Origin: Slackia sp. ZJ119 | GTDB lineage: Bacteria; Actinomycetota; Coriobacteriia; Coriobacteriales; Eggerthellaceae | Assembly (NCBI RefSeq): GCF_011039175.1 | Contig: NZ_JAAKEN010000015.1 | Span: 23,595-87,594, forward strand | DNA: 64,000 nt | Direction: 5' to 3' | In this document: positions 7,524-16,548 of the stretch, in pieces | Layout: every line of letters begins with the position of its first letter | Numbering within the stretch: position 1 is the stretch's first letter | The notes under the pieces: generated by a model | What the model saw: the letters and a program-made list of their open reading frames with translations, nothing else | What the model was told of the DNA's origin: nothing | The model's database searches: none | Program-made: the position numbers and the translations under genes

Positions 7524-9842
7524 CTATTTTTTACGCGCATAGAGGCTGACGGCTTTGTAGTTGACATCCTCGTCACCCGGAACCGTCTCGACCTTCTCTC
7601 CTGGACGAAATCCTCGATTGGCCGGAACCTCATATTCGTCCTCGATGGTGGGCGCATCGAAGCCAGCTGCCTCTAACCACGCAAGGTTCATGCTCTCGGT
7701 TTGAGCTGCTTGGATACTGTTGCCAAGCTCTCGGGCTGCCTCCACGACAGATTCGTCCCTATCGCGATCGGCAAAGACGGTTTCCAAGATCAAGAGGCCG
7801 CCTGGCTTCAGCACGCGACCGAACTCCCTCAACGCTCGCTCTTGGTCATAGAGCAAAGTAGCGACGCTGTTTATGTATACGGCATCCATCGTCGATGTTC
7901 CTATTCCCACAGAGATGAGATCCTCGGGGTACGCAACGTGGAATTCCATGTTGTTGCCCTTGAGATGGCTATCGCGCCACGCCCGCTCCATTCCATCCGA
8001 TGCCTCCTGGACATAAGACGGGCTCCAATCTATTCCGATGGCGTGCCCGTCATTGCCGACGATGCTGCTTATGCGATAGACGCCACGCCCTCTGCGGCTT
8101 CCGATATCGAGCACCTTTTTGCCCTTGAGTTCCTCTGAAGGGAGCACCATCTTGCACATAGATGCGAATCCGTACTCGAACTGCTTGTCCGCATAATGCG
8201 CTGCGAGCCCAGAGCGGTCATCCTTTGAAAAGGATGATGGTTGAGTCGAAACGTTCTTGGCACCCACTTTGAGGCCGACAGCCTGCGATTCGTCCACCGA
8301 TGGCCCATCCAAAACATCTGGGACACCATCTTCGATAACTGCCAACCTTTCAGTTCGTTCGTCAAGATCGGCACGTGTCTCCGCTATTCCCAAAGCTGCG
8401 TTATGCTCGAAATAGCTCTTGTTGCCATAGTGCGAGATGAATTGCGTGGTCGTCTTGCGGGTCGAGAGCTCTGCCATGAAGATCAACATCTCGCGCGGGT
8501 TCATGACCTCATCGACGAATCCGAAGGCGGAGTCCATCTTGGCACTGACGGCGTTCGCCAAAGGCTTTATGGCATCCACGTTCTCCTGGTAAGCAGCTTG
8601 TATGGCATCAAAGGCTGCTTCACCAGATTCAGCGCTGTTCGCCATGCATTCTGCAAGCAGGCCGCGCAGCATCCTGATGACCATCCGCTCGCGACGGCTT
8701 TCTTCCGTGGAAAGCGTTCCCGCCTCGGCCTTCACCCCGAGACGCACCTCTCTATCCTCGATCAAAGCCCCCAACACTTCATTTGCGGAAGCGCCATTCA
8801 AGAGACTTTCTTTGGCTAGACGAAGCATATCGCGCACCCTCATGCAGACATCTTCAAGCCGCAGCACTTCCATGCATTCGTTCCCCAGTGCATCAAGAAT
8901 CAGTCCGATCAGAGCAACGCGTTCGTCAAATGCCGCCTCAGATGCTCGCTGCTTGACGGTATCGTCAGCATTGCCCTCCAAGATCGCGCCAACCTTGTAA
9001 TCGCTGCGATACTTATTGAAGAGGTTGTAATAAACGCTGAACTGATCGCAAATCTCATCATCGTGCAAGAATTGAGCGAAGAGATCGCGGTCTGCAGCGA
9101 TATCCATCTGCTCGTAGAGCGTGAGCAGATCGGACAAGTCCTCCCAGCCACGTGCGGTGACGAATGCCTTGCCTCCACCGGGCTTGCTCTCAACCTTGTA
9201 GAAGCAATCTTTCTTGGTTTCAAGAAATGTGATAACGGCAGGGTGAAGCCCCTTCTCCACTGCATATCCATGCCAGGAAGGATAATCGGGGACAACGTCT
9301 ATCTCTCGGAGCCTATCAAGGGTCACGATGTCGAACTCATGGACGCTGCGGTTGTACTCAGGTGGATTGCCTGCGCAGACCACCACCCAGCCCGTGGGCA
9401 CCTTATGCTTACCGAACGTCTTGTATTGCAGGAATTGCAACATAGACGGATACAGGGTTTCGCTTACACAGTTTATCTCGTCAAGGAAGAGGATCCCGTC
9501 ATGCAAGCCGGTGCGCTCTCGATAATCATAGATGGCTGCCACGATCTCGCTCATGGTGTATTCAGAAGTCTCGACGTCGATCCCTTCGAATGAGCGCTGT
9601 TCGATGCGCGGCAAACCCAAAGCGCTCTGCCTTGTGTGGTGGGTCATGGAATAGGAAACAAGGCCTATGCCGAGCTCGGAAGCGATCTGCTCCATGATGG
9701 CTGTCTTGCCGATGCCGGGTGCACCCATGAGGAACACAGGGCGCTGATGCACGGGATCTATGGCATAAAGACCGGTATCATCGCATTTCAGATACGCTCT
9801 CACCGTATCTTTGATCTGCTGTTTTGCCTGGGTGATGTTCAT
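7524..9842 (-). CDS. MoxR-type AAA+ ATPase fused to SAM-dependent methyltransferase
   Basis: 772 residues, two modules. Residues 1 to about 330 are a MoxR-like AAA+ ATPase: Walker A GAPGIGKT (40-47), Walker B ILFLDEIN (117-124), sensor N159 in CAGNPPEYN and DRLR at 176. Residues 330-530 are a helical linker. From about 535 a class I methyltransferase follows: motif I VLDIGSRRGRG (577-587), acidic GIDWSPSYV (D605), and FGRVLKPGGLLILETVF. MoxR proteins act with VWA partners as chaperones that remodel or metallate target proteins; the neighbouring gene is such a VWA protein. A MoxR ATPase with its own methyltransferase domain is unusual. ATG at 9842 has AAGGAG 6 nt upstream, overlapping the previous stop. 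Confidence 0.85.
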   Translation of the reverse strand: MNITQAKQQIKDTVRAYLKCDDTGLYAIDPVHQRPVFLMGAPGIGKTAIMEQIASELGIGLVSYSMTHHTRQSALGLPRIEQRSFEGIDVETSEYTMSEIVAAIYDYRERTGLHDGILFLDEINCVSETLYPSMLQFLQYKTFGKHKVPTGWVVVCAGNPPEYNRSVHEFDIVTLDRLREIDVVPDYPSWHGYAVEKGLHPAVITFLETKKDCFYKVESKPGGGKAFVTARGWEDLSDLLTLYEQMDIAADRDLFAQFLHDDEICDQFSVYYNLFNKYRSDYKVGAILEGNADDTVKQRASEAAFDERVALIGLILDALGNECMEVLRLEDVCMRVRDMLRLAKESLLNGASANEVLGALIEDREVRLGVKAEAGTLSTEESRRERMVIRMLRGLLAECMANSAESGEAAFDAIQAAYQENVDAIKPLANAVSAKMDSAFGFVDEVMNPREMLIFMAELSTRKTTTQFISHYGNKSYFEHNAALGIAETRADLDERTERLAVIEDGVPDVLDGPSVDESQAVGLKVGAKNVSTQPSSFSKDDRSGLAAHYADKQFEYGFASMCKMVLPSEELKGKKVLDIGSRRGRGVYRISSIVGNDGHAIGIDWSPSYVQEASDGMERAWRDSHLKGNNMEFHVAYPEDLISVGIGTSTMDAVYINSVATLLYDQERALREFGRVLKPGGLLILETVFADRDRDESVVEAARELGNSIQAAQTESMNLAWLEAAGFDAPTIEDEYEVPANRGFRPGEKVETVPGDEDVNYKAVSLYARKK

Positions 9843-9845
9843 AAG

Positions 9846-11480
9846 CTACTCCTTAAGCGCATTCTCATCGATAACCAGTTTTATCGCCCACGGAGGCACC
9901 GTTGGCACATCTTTGGACTCATCCTTCATGAATACGAACGCAGCATCGAAGCTTGGCGCGCTTTCTGGAAAGGTCCCGAGCCCATCTGTGAAGTACACAA
10001 GGCCTTTCAAGTCGCTCAGTCTTCCGTCTTCGATCATCGCCTCTACGTGATTGAAGACAGGGCGGAAGTCCGTCCCTCCAAAACCTCGAACCTGCATGTT
10101 GTCCATGAAAGAGTCGACATCCCGCAGGTCCTTGATGATCATCTCCTGCTGAATGCGGTTATCTGCCTGGATCACATGAATGTTCACTTTGCTCGCATAC
10201 TCTCCTGATTCTTTCAGGATGTCGAACGTATGAGCAATGAAGCGACGCACGAGATCCCCGCGAACGCTCTCCGATGTGTCGATAGCGATGACGAAATCGC
10301 GTATTCGCTCCGATTCCTTGTATTCCAAAGGTTCGATCAACGGCGTTTTGCCGTACAGGTTCATTCCGTAGGAGTAGTAAACGTAATCGAATTCCTCGGG
10401 ATTGACCTGGATCTCCTCACTGTGCACAGCGAAGCTCTGCAGGAATTCTGAATAGTCGTAGCGCTTGCGGTTGGCTAAGGCGAGATTGCTGACGAAACTG
10501 GATGTCTCGTCGCCCCATTCGCTCCCGAATGCGTGCATCTCCATCTCGATCTGCTTGGAGATGTCCTCCCATTCCTGCTCGTCTTGGTCCGAGCGCTCAA
10601 GGCTATCCAGTCCTTCTGTTTGATTCCGTTCTGTGAGCCCCTCATCACCAGCAGCTTCACCCATTCCCTCAAGACTATCTTCGTCATCCTCTCCACCGCC
10701 TTGAGAGGCTTCCCCTTCGGGTTGCTCTGCCGCTTGCGGTTGCTCACCCTCAGTGCCATCCTCTGGTGTCGTCGGCTCATCACCAGAAGCTTCCATCTGA
10801 GACGTAGCCTCTCCGCGGTTTTGATCGCCTTCGGATTCGCCCTCATCGTTACTCAATCCATCTTCTGAAGAATCCCCTGATATGCTCATCGACGGCCATG
10901 CTGCATGTTCGTCACGCTCGAAAAGCGCATGCCAATCATTGAGGGCGGTACGCTGTATTCCGCAGTAGGATTGCCCGTCAGGGCAGATAACGAGGTTGTG
11001 AATGAACGAGTAGACCTTCGAGGGCAGAAGGTCGCCCGACATCATGCGTATCGTACCCAGCTGGCTCTGGCGCTCTGCATCATCAGCACTCGGGAATCGT
11101 CTTCCGCAGAGATCCATCGCGACGCTCTCGGCCATCACATCGCACGTGAGACTCCACGCCTCTAGATCTTCGTGGTCGCGGTCATAGGGATGCCTGAACA
11201 AGCAATGGAGAGTCATATGGATGTAATCCCGCACGCTCTCGTCGAAATCTTGCTTGTATCGGGCTATCACACGTGATGGGTCATAGGCGACGTTCGATCC
11301 GTTGGTCGCGAGAGGATAGCGCGCACCCGAACGCAGGGGGCTTAGCTCCATGCGCCAAAGCGCAAGATCCAGGAACCGGAACTTGAGCATGAGCTGGACC
11401 CGACACTCGTCAATGATGTCCCTGCCAAGGGCATCCTCTTCGAGCCTTCGTTTGAGCTTTTCGTCCATCACTTCAGGCAT
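9846..11480 (-). CDS. VWA protein with metallopeptidase-like N-terminus (MoxR partner)
   Basis: 544 residues from the ATG at 11480, which follows TATAGGAACCAAC; the AGGA overlaps the upstream stop. The long frame to 11531 lacks such a site. N-terminal part (about 1-190) resembles the DUF2201 putative metallopeptidase region, with HMTLHCLFRHPYD (HxxxH at 88-92). Residues 200-310 are a highly acidic, Glu/Asp/Gly-rich linker. The C-terminal part is a VWA-like domain with MIDAS DTSES (401-405) and GFGGTDFRPVF. This is the standard genomic partner of MoxR ATPases (compare RavA-ViaA, NorQ-NorD, CoxD-CoxE, known families). It stops 3 nt before the ATPase start. Confidence 0.85.
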   Translation of the reverse strand: MPEVMDEKLKRRLEEDALGRDIIDECRVQLMLKFRFLDLALWRMELSPLRSGARYPLATNGSNVAYDPSRVIARYKQDFDESVRDYIHMTLHCLFRHPYDRDHEDLEAWSLTCDVMAESVAMDLCGRRFPSADDAERQSQLGTIRMMSGDLLPSKVYSFIHNLVICPDGQSYCGIQRTALNDWHALFERDEHAAWPSMSISGDSSEDGLSNDEGESEGDQNRGEATSQMEASGDEPTTPEDGTEGEQPQAAEQPEGEASQGGGEDDEDSLEGMGEAAGDEGLTERNQTEGLDSLERSDQDEQEWEDISKQIEMEMHAFGSEWGDETSSFVSNLALANRKRYDYSEFLQSFAVHSEEIQVNPEEFDYVYYSYGMNLYGKTPLIEPLEYKESERIRDFVIAIDTSESVRGDLVRRFIAHTFDILKESGEYASKVNIHVIQADNRIQQEMIIKDLRDVDSFMDNMQVRGFGGTDFRPVFNHVEAMIEDGRLSDLKGLVYFTDGLGTFPESAPSFDAAFVFMKDESKDVPTVPPWAIKLVIDENALKE

Positions 11481-11488
11481 GTTGGTTC

Positions 11489-12331
11489 CTATAGGCTGAA
11501 ATCCAATGCATCGTCGTTCCATTCGAACCAACGATGCCGTATGTCAAATAGATGCGAAGTCATAGCCGCATCTTTAGTAGTTCCAACGCTGTCGATGACG
11601 GCCGTGATGTTGTGTTCGTTCAAGAATTCGAGGTCTGCAAGGTCATCAAGAGCCGCCTTATCTCCGTAAGCAGACAAGGCGATGCATACCTCAACAAGAC
11701 GATTCTCTAGCGCTCGCACTATCGTCTGCTTATTGGGATGGGTCATAAATATTGGATCCTTGAGCCGGTCGATCATGCGCTTGCACTGGTCGTAGAGCCC
11801 GGAGTTATCCTCACTTGCTGCAGGATCAAGCCCTGAACTACTTGTGATGGCAACATCGTAATTCGCAAAGAGATTCGAAGGAGCAAGCGCATCTGGCGAA
11901 GTGAGCGCAACGTATTGCTGCCGTTTCCCACGTTCGGTATTTGGAAAGCGAATATCGAAGAAGCTATGCCCATCTATGGGCTCGTTCATATCTATATGGA
12001 TGACATCGATCTGGTCACCAACGGCGAACGCTCGAATCCCAACGTCTTCGATCCCATGCAAGAACCTCAGACGCTTGATCCCCTGTGCGCCATCAAAGGC
12101 ATACGGCTCGATCGCTGTAACCTCATCGGGAATGAAGATATCTTCTTCTGTACCCTCGTAAGCGACCAAGCGAAGCTTGCGATCATCTAATCTTTCGAAA
12201 AGCAGACCACCCTTAGAGAAGCGTTCGCGAGCTTCATCGGATCCTTTTTCTGACGGCGATTTCTTCGAATAGAACTTGCCGAATTTCTGTATCAGCTCGT
12301 CCTTTGGCGCTAACTGCAGCATGCCTTCCAT
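11489..12331 (-). CDS. BspA-type (LRR_5) repeat protein of the MoxR cluster
   Basis: 280 residues, no signal peptide or membrane segment, so cytoplasmic. Residues 60-110 look like BspA-type leucine-rich repeats (EDIFIPDEVTAIEPYAF, then IKRLRFLHGIEDVGIRAFA), as in the LRR_5 family, but only about two to three repeats. The rest is mixed helical with no family I recognise. Its stop overlaps the Shine-Dalgarno of the VWA gene, so the two are translationally linked. A target-recognition or adaptor role for the MoxR/VWA machine is a plausible inference. Confidence 0.65.
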   Translation of the reverse strand: MEGMLQLAPKDELIQKFGKFYSKKSPSEKGSDEARERFSKGGLLFERLDDRKLRLVAYEGTEEDIFIPDEVTAIEPYAFDGAQGIKRLRFLHGIEDVGIRAFAVGDQIDVIHIDMNEPIDGHSFFDIRFPNTERGKRQQYVALTSPDALAPSNLFANYDVAITSSSGLDPAASEDNSGLYDQCKRMIDRLKDPIFMTHPNKQTIVRALENRLVEVCIALSAYGDKAALDDLADLEFLNEHNITAVIDSVGTTKDAAMTSHLFDIRHRWFEWNDDALDFSL

Positions 12332-12388
12332 ATGAATCAGTCCAAATCAAACAATGAACGAATGAGAATGCGATATGAACGCATTCGT

Positions 12389-12748
12389 TTATTGCGGCAT
12401 TCCGCCAGGTGTAGGAGTGCTGCCCCATGGCGCTCCTACAGGGTTCAACTGCCTTCTAGGAGAAAGCTCGTCTGAGAACATGATGCAGTAACGCAAACCC
12501 TTCAAGGTAGCGTATAGGCTTGCCACCTCATGCTTCGAGCCGTGATTGAAGACCTCGTATGTGAGCATCTCGCGATCTATCATCGGCTGGTAGATAGGGC
12601 TATCTACCACTTTGTCCAGCATCATATTCGTGGATTCACGTCCAAGTTCCTCTTGCTTGAGGCAGATGTTGTAGAGGATGTTCTCCTGCTCCTCGGTCAA
12701 ACGGCCCATCTCCTTGATCTCCGCTAAGATCTCTGCTTCCGTTGCCAT
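12389..12748 (-). CDS. Small hypothetical protein of the MoxR cluster
   Basis: 119 residues, mostly helical (EILAEIKEMGRLTEEQENIL), ending in a flexible Pro/Gly tail (GSTPTPGGMPQ). No recognised family, no Cys cluster, no signal peptide. The Pro/Gly-rich end and its place between a radical SAM gene and the repeat protein make a substrate or carrier role conceivable, but nothing proves it. ATG at 12748 follows GGAGCAAGC. Confidence 0.55.
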   Translation of the reverse strand: MATEAEILAEIKEMGRLTEEQENILYNICLKQEELGRESTNMMLDKVVDSPIYQPMIDREMLTYEVFNHGSKHEVASLYATLKGLRYCIMFSDELSPRRQLNPVGAPWGSTPTPGGMPQ

Positions 12749-12834
12749 GCTTGCTCCAATCGTCGGTGTTCATCGCTAAAGGCAGTGCTCATCATGTTTT
12801 GATTCCTGATGAAATGATCGAACGGCACTCGTTA

Positions 12835-13743
12835 TCACATCGTGCGTGTGGCGTTGAGCTTGACCTTCGGCGGGAACCAGCGGATAGGTTCGTTCAGCTG
12901 ATGCTCTGGAAAACGGCTGCGCCCGGCTTCCAGTTCTTTGATGAGGTATTCCTTGTCCGCATTCAAGGTTCCGTTCGTACGGATGGGATTCACACTTTGC
13001 ATGCCGAAATAAATGGTGTCTTCCAACTCGGATCTCTGAAGCACCCTAATCTGCTCGTCGATGATCTGCCCGAGGGTGCATTGAGTGAACTCGCCGGTTT
13101 CCTCCATCTTCTCAAGTTCAGCGCCAGGCTCCATATGCAAAGGCGCTACCATCACGAGTTTCGGTTGCACCTCATTGAGCAGCTCCGCAGAAGCATCGGC
13201 GTTCTCCATAGAGAGCTCCGGGCCGCCTAATCCCGTCACCAAGTTCAGGTTGTAGGAAATGCGCGCATCATTGAGGTTCAACAATGCCTCTTTCGCCTCT
13301 GCAGACGTGTAGCCCTTATCCATGTAATCCAGAACTGCATCGAGACCAGTCTCAAGGCCGATATTGATGCCATCAAAGCCGAGTTCGGAGAGCTCTTGGA
13401 GCTGCTCAGGCGTCTTTGCCATGACATTCATGATCGATGCGTGGCACCCTATCGACTCAATCCTCGGAAGCTTCTCGTTGATCGTCTCAGCAATAAACTT
13501 GAGGGACTCGAACGGAAGGGTGAATGGATCGCCTCCTACGAGGAACACGCGCTTGTATAGAGTCCTGTACTTAGCGACCGAATTGATGTCCTCCTCTATC
13601 ACTTCGAGCGGATTGACCTGGAACTCCGTTTCGCCGTAGAGATTGCAGAACTTGCATCGGTTGTGACTGCAGCCAGCAGACACAGGAATGAGCAGAGACT
13701 TCTCCTCGAAGGGAGGGCGGTAGGTGTCGCCGAGGAAATGCAT
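12835..13743 (-). CDS. Radical SAM protein (first gene of MoxR/VWA cluster)
   Basis: 302 residues from the ATG at 13743, which follows TTGGAGCGAATC; the longer frame begins with TTG and has no site. Cys C25, C30, C33 (AGCSHNRCKFCNLYGE) give CX4CX2C at exactly the same residue numbers as in 6595-7470, so the two enzymes are paralogues. GGDPFTLPFESLKF and GINIGLETGLDAVL match the core barrel. First gene of the leftward cluster, behind the divergent TetR promoter region. Substrate unknown. Confidence 0.85.
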   Translation of the reverse strand: MHFLGDTYRPPFEEKSLLIPVSAGCSHNRCKFCNLYGETEFQVNPLEVIEEDINSVAKYRTLYKRVFLVGGDPFTLPFESLKFIAETINEKLPRIESIGCHASIMNVMAKTPEQLQELSELGFDGINIGLETGLDAVLDYMDKGYTSAEAKEALLNLNDARISYNLNLVTGLGGPELSMENADASAELLNEVQPKLVMVAPLHMEPGAELEKMEETGEFTQCTLGQIIDEQIRVLQRSELEDTIYFGMQSVNPIRTNGTLNADKEYLIKELEAGRSRFPEHQLNEPIRWFPPKVKLNATRTM

Positions 13744-13899
13744 GATTCGCTCCAATCGTCGCGTTGCGCGTTGCCTTGTTGCATGGGTGGATATGAAGAT
13801 CGATCCTTACATGCGAGCAAAAGCTAAAGACGTTGGAATAAATGTATGCTCTCACGGGCAGACAAGGGAAGAAACAATGGATGCCGCTGTGTACGAAAA

Positions 13900-13952
13900 T
13901 AGACACGGTGGAGCTGATTGTCTACCTAGAAATGTCGCCTCAATATTTCTAG
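13900..13952. promoter_or_regulatory. Two inverted repeats between MoxR cluster and tetR
   Basis: TAGACA (13900-13905) pairs with TGTCTA (13919-13924), and CTAGAAAT (13926-13933) with ATTTCTAG (13945-13952); both are perfect dyads. They sit in the about 340-nt divergent spacer between the radical SAM gene at 13743 and the TetR gene at 14085. TetR-family operators commonly look like this. Candidate binding sites, by inference. Confidence 0.4.
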
Positions 13953-14084
13953 ATGAGTATCATGGTATACGCGCAATCTAGAGGATTTATGCGATGCTGC
14001 ATCATCATGCGCCCGGTTCATCAATACGAGTGCCCCGTTCCTAGATCGCTCATTCAGAGAGTATTTCTCGAAAGGAGGGTAGAT

Positions 14085-14606
14085 ATGAACACAAAGCGAA
14101 TACTGGCTGATTCTTTGGAGGGGTTGCTGCGCGAGCGCCCCCTCGGCGAGATTACTGTTCAGGATATAACTGCAGCAAGCGGCCTTTCTCGCTCGACGTT
14201 CTATAAGCATTTCGAGGACAAATACGACCTCGTTGGCTGGATGCTACCCGCCGACCGCTTGTTTGAGCTTGCATCTTCGGTAGATGGCTCTACATACGAT
14301 GAAGTGATGGTCGAAGTGCTCAACCTCATCGAAGAATGGCGTCCGGTATACACGAATGCAGTCAATGATCCACACGAAGAGCTTGTATATGGAAAGATCC
14401 TCTCGCATACGAACGGTTTCTATCAACTAGCATTCTCGATGGACGCCAATGCGGAAGATGACAAGATCGAAAGCATTGTCAAGCAGCTCGCGATAAAGCA
14501 GATCAATGATTTCCTTTTGAGCTGGGTCATGAGGAAGGTCAATCTATCCACTGGCGAGACGCTCGAAGTTTTGAAAAGGCTTTGGCCCGAAGAACTATTC
14601 CGATAG
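14085..14606 (+). CDS. TetR-family regulator, divergent from MoxR cluster
   Basis: 173 residues from the ATG at 14085, preceded by AAAGGAGGGTAGAT; the longer open frame from 13953 has no start signal. HTH in residues 20-50 (ITVQDITAASGLSRSTFYKH) followed by FEDKYDLVGWML, typical of the TetR_C/DhaS-like subgroup. Likely controls itself and the leftward MoxR cluster. Followed after 17 nt by the RhuM-family gene. Confidence 0.85.
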   Translation: MNTKRILADSLEGLLRERPLGEITVQDITAASGLSRSTFYKHFEDKYDLVGWMLPADRLFELASSVDGSTYDEVMVEVLNLIEEWRPVYTNAVNDPHEELVYGKILSHTNGFYQLAFSMDANAEDDKIESIVKQLAIKQINDFLLSWVMRKVNLSTGETLEVLKRLWPEELFR

Positions 14607-14623
14607 GAAGATAGGTACCCAGA

Positions 14624-14974
14624 ATGGCTGAAACGACGACAGTTAGCTATAGATTGCAAGATGGCAATGATGAATTGAGTATCGTCTTCGACGGGATCAC
14701 CGTTTGGCTTACGCATGAGCAGATCGCAGCGCTCTACGGCGTTGATGGCCCTGCAGCCAAAAAGCTTATCGCGAATATCATCGACGAGGAAGAAGTCGAT
14801 CCTGATGCATCCATTTCCAGAATGGAGGTCACTCGCCAAGTCGGCAGCCGTACGATCTCTTGCCTCACCGCTGTTTTCAATCTTGATATGGCTATTGCTG
14901 TGGGCAAAAGACTCCACTCAACAGAGGCTACAGCTTTCAGGACATGGGCACATACACTGCGAGAAAAGAACTAG
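14624..14974 (+). CDS. RhuM-family protein, short
   Basis: 116 residues. Matches the N-terminal block of the virulence protein RhuM family: TVWLTHEQIAALYGV, VGSRTISCLTAVFNLDMAIA, VGKRLHSTEATAFRTWA. Full-length relatives are usually 300 residues or more, so this is either a short version or a truncated gene; the frame ends cleanly with KN and a stop. Function of the family is unsettled; it is common in defence and mobile islands. Lies downstream of tetR and before a strong terminator. Confidence 0.7.
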   Translation: MAETTTVSYRLQDGNDELSIVFDGITVWLTHEQIAALYGVDGPAAKKLIANIIDEEEVDPDASISRMEVTRQVGSRTISCLTAVFNLDMAIAVGKRLHSTEATAFRTWAHTLREKN

Positions 14975-15033
14975 ATAGCAGATCGCCTTTCAAATATGAA
15001 CAATCAGTTACAACGATAAAAAGATGAGCAAAA

Positions 15034-15057
15034 AGAGCGCCCTCCGGCGCTCTTTTT
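15034..15057. terminator. Bidirectional intrinsic terminator
   Basis: Stem AGAGCGCC (15034-15041) with GGCGCTCT (15046-15053), loop CTCC, flanked by A4 on the left and T5 on the right. It ends the tetR-rhuM unit and insulates the IS256 copy. Confidence 0.85.
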
Positions 15058-15141
15058 ATCCTTGCGTACATTTTTTCGTCGCCGGTTTACTTATCTGAAT
15101 CAGGCGCTCAAGCGCCGCTGGGCTTAACCCATCGCCCTCGG

Positions 15142-16481
15142 GGTACTGTCAAACATCTTGCGCAAATTCAAGCAACTAGCCTATGCGCTTCGATATGATC
15201 ACCCATCCAGCAGCGTCACGTCCAGATATCGTCTTGAGCCCCGCTCGCCGTCGGCGACGTACTTGAGGCGGGCGCTCACCAGCATGAGGGCCGACCTGCC
15301 GTCAGGGAAGGCGCCCACGACCCGCGTTCGCCTCCTTGTCTCGCGGTTGAGCCGCTCGATGGCGTTGTTGGTGCGGATGCGCCTCCAATGCTCCATGGGA
15401 AAGCGGGTGTAGGTGAGCGTCTCGACGACGCCATCGCGGATGCGCCTGGCGGCCTCCCTGAGCTTCGATGCATCGAGCTCGTCCGCTGCGGACTCCGCCT
15501 TGGCCATGCCGGCTTCAAAGGATTCCTGGGCGTGGATGGCATTGAGCATGGCAGCGACCTTGCCCCGCTTGCTCTTCGGAACCTTCGATAGCACGCTGCG
15601 ACAGAAATGTACCGCGCATCTTTGACAAGCCGCATCCGGGAAGACCTCGGCCATGGCGCCCGTCATCGCGGCAGCCTTGTCGCCCGTGAGCATCTTCACG
15701 CCGCGAAGACCGCGCGATTTGAGCCGCGAGAGGAGCTCCCGCCAGCACTCGGCAGACTCCGTGAAACCCTCTGCTGCTCCTATCGCCTCGCGGCATCCGT
15801 CGTCGTCGACCCCGATGGCCACCATGACGGCCACGTTCTCGAAGCCGCCGCCCCGGCTCCTCTCCAGATGGATGCCATCTGCGAACACGTAGGGGCATGC
15901 GCGCTCGAGCGAGCGGCTCCTCCATCGCTCGACGGCCTCGAACGCTTTGTCGTTGAGATTGGAGACGGTCCCGGCCGACGCGCTCGCGCCCCAGAGGATC
16001 TCGGAGACATCCTCTGGGGCGCCTCGTGGACACGCCCGCCAGGCACGTCTCGATCATGGCTTCTTCGACGGAGGTCTCGCGTCTCTTGTAGCGCTCGATG
16101 ATCGCGGCGGCGAAGCGCATCCCCTTGAGCTTGGGCATCCGAAGCGCGACCTGACCCGACGTCGTCGTGAGCCCGCGCTCGTAATGGCCGGCGCGATGGG
16201 CTTCGCGGTCAGCCGTTCGCTCATGGCGGTCGGCCTCGATGAGGTCGTCCGCCTCTTCTTCGAGAAGGGCATTGGGCGTATCTTCGACCGTTCTTCGCAC
16301 GAGCTCCTTGAGTTGGTCTCTGATAGCGTCTTCGTCTAACGTTGCGATGGGTTCGGGCATGGCTCTGCCTCCTGGCTTGATTTGGATCTAGGCAACTCAA
16401 ATCATACCGAAGGCATGGGCTGTGCCTGTTTGATATCTAGACTATGCTGCTGTCAAAGTGCGCAAGAAATTGTACGTTACC
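15142..16481 (-). mobile_element. IS256-family insertion sequence, copy 2 (defective)
   Basis: 1340 bp, same orientation as and nearly identical to copy 1 (4979-6317), one base longer. Ends match copy 1. Flanking 8-mers differ (GCCCTCGG left, GCTTCCCG right), so no target duplication; nor does the outer pair of the two copies match. Together the two copies enclose the MoxR/VWA cluster like a composite transposon. Confidence 0.85.
15199..16360 (-). pseudogene. Frameshifted IS256-family transposase
   Basis: The reading frame is open from ATG 16360 to about codon 114, then shifts near 16010; the C-terminal 229 residues continue in another frame from 15888. Compared with copy 1 the change is local: one base gained plus a few substitutions that turn an imperfect dyad into a perfect 14-bp one. 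All other differences from copy 1 are scattered point changes. The DDE residues survive, but D, D and E lie downstream of the shift. Confidence 0.9.
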
Positions 16482-16548
16482 GCTTCCCGAAGTCTTCCTG
16501 AGCTTGCAGCTCTTCCTGCGTCTCTGCGCCATGTTTACCACCGGCCAC

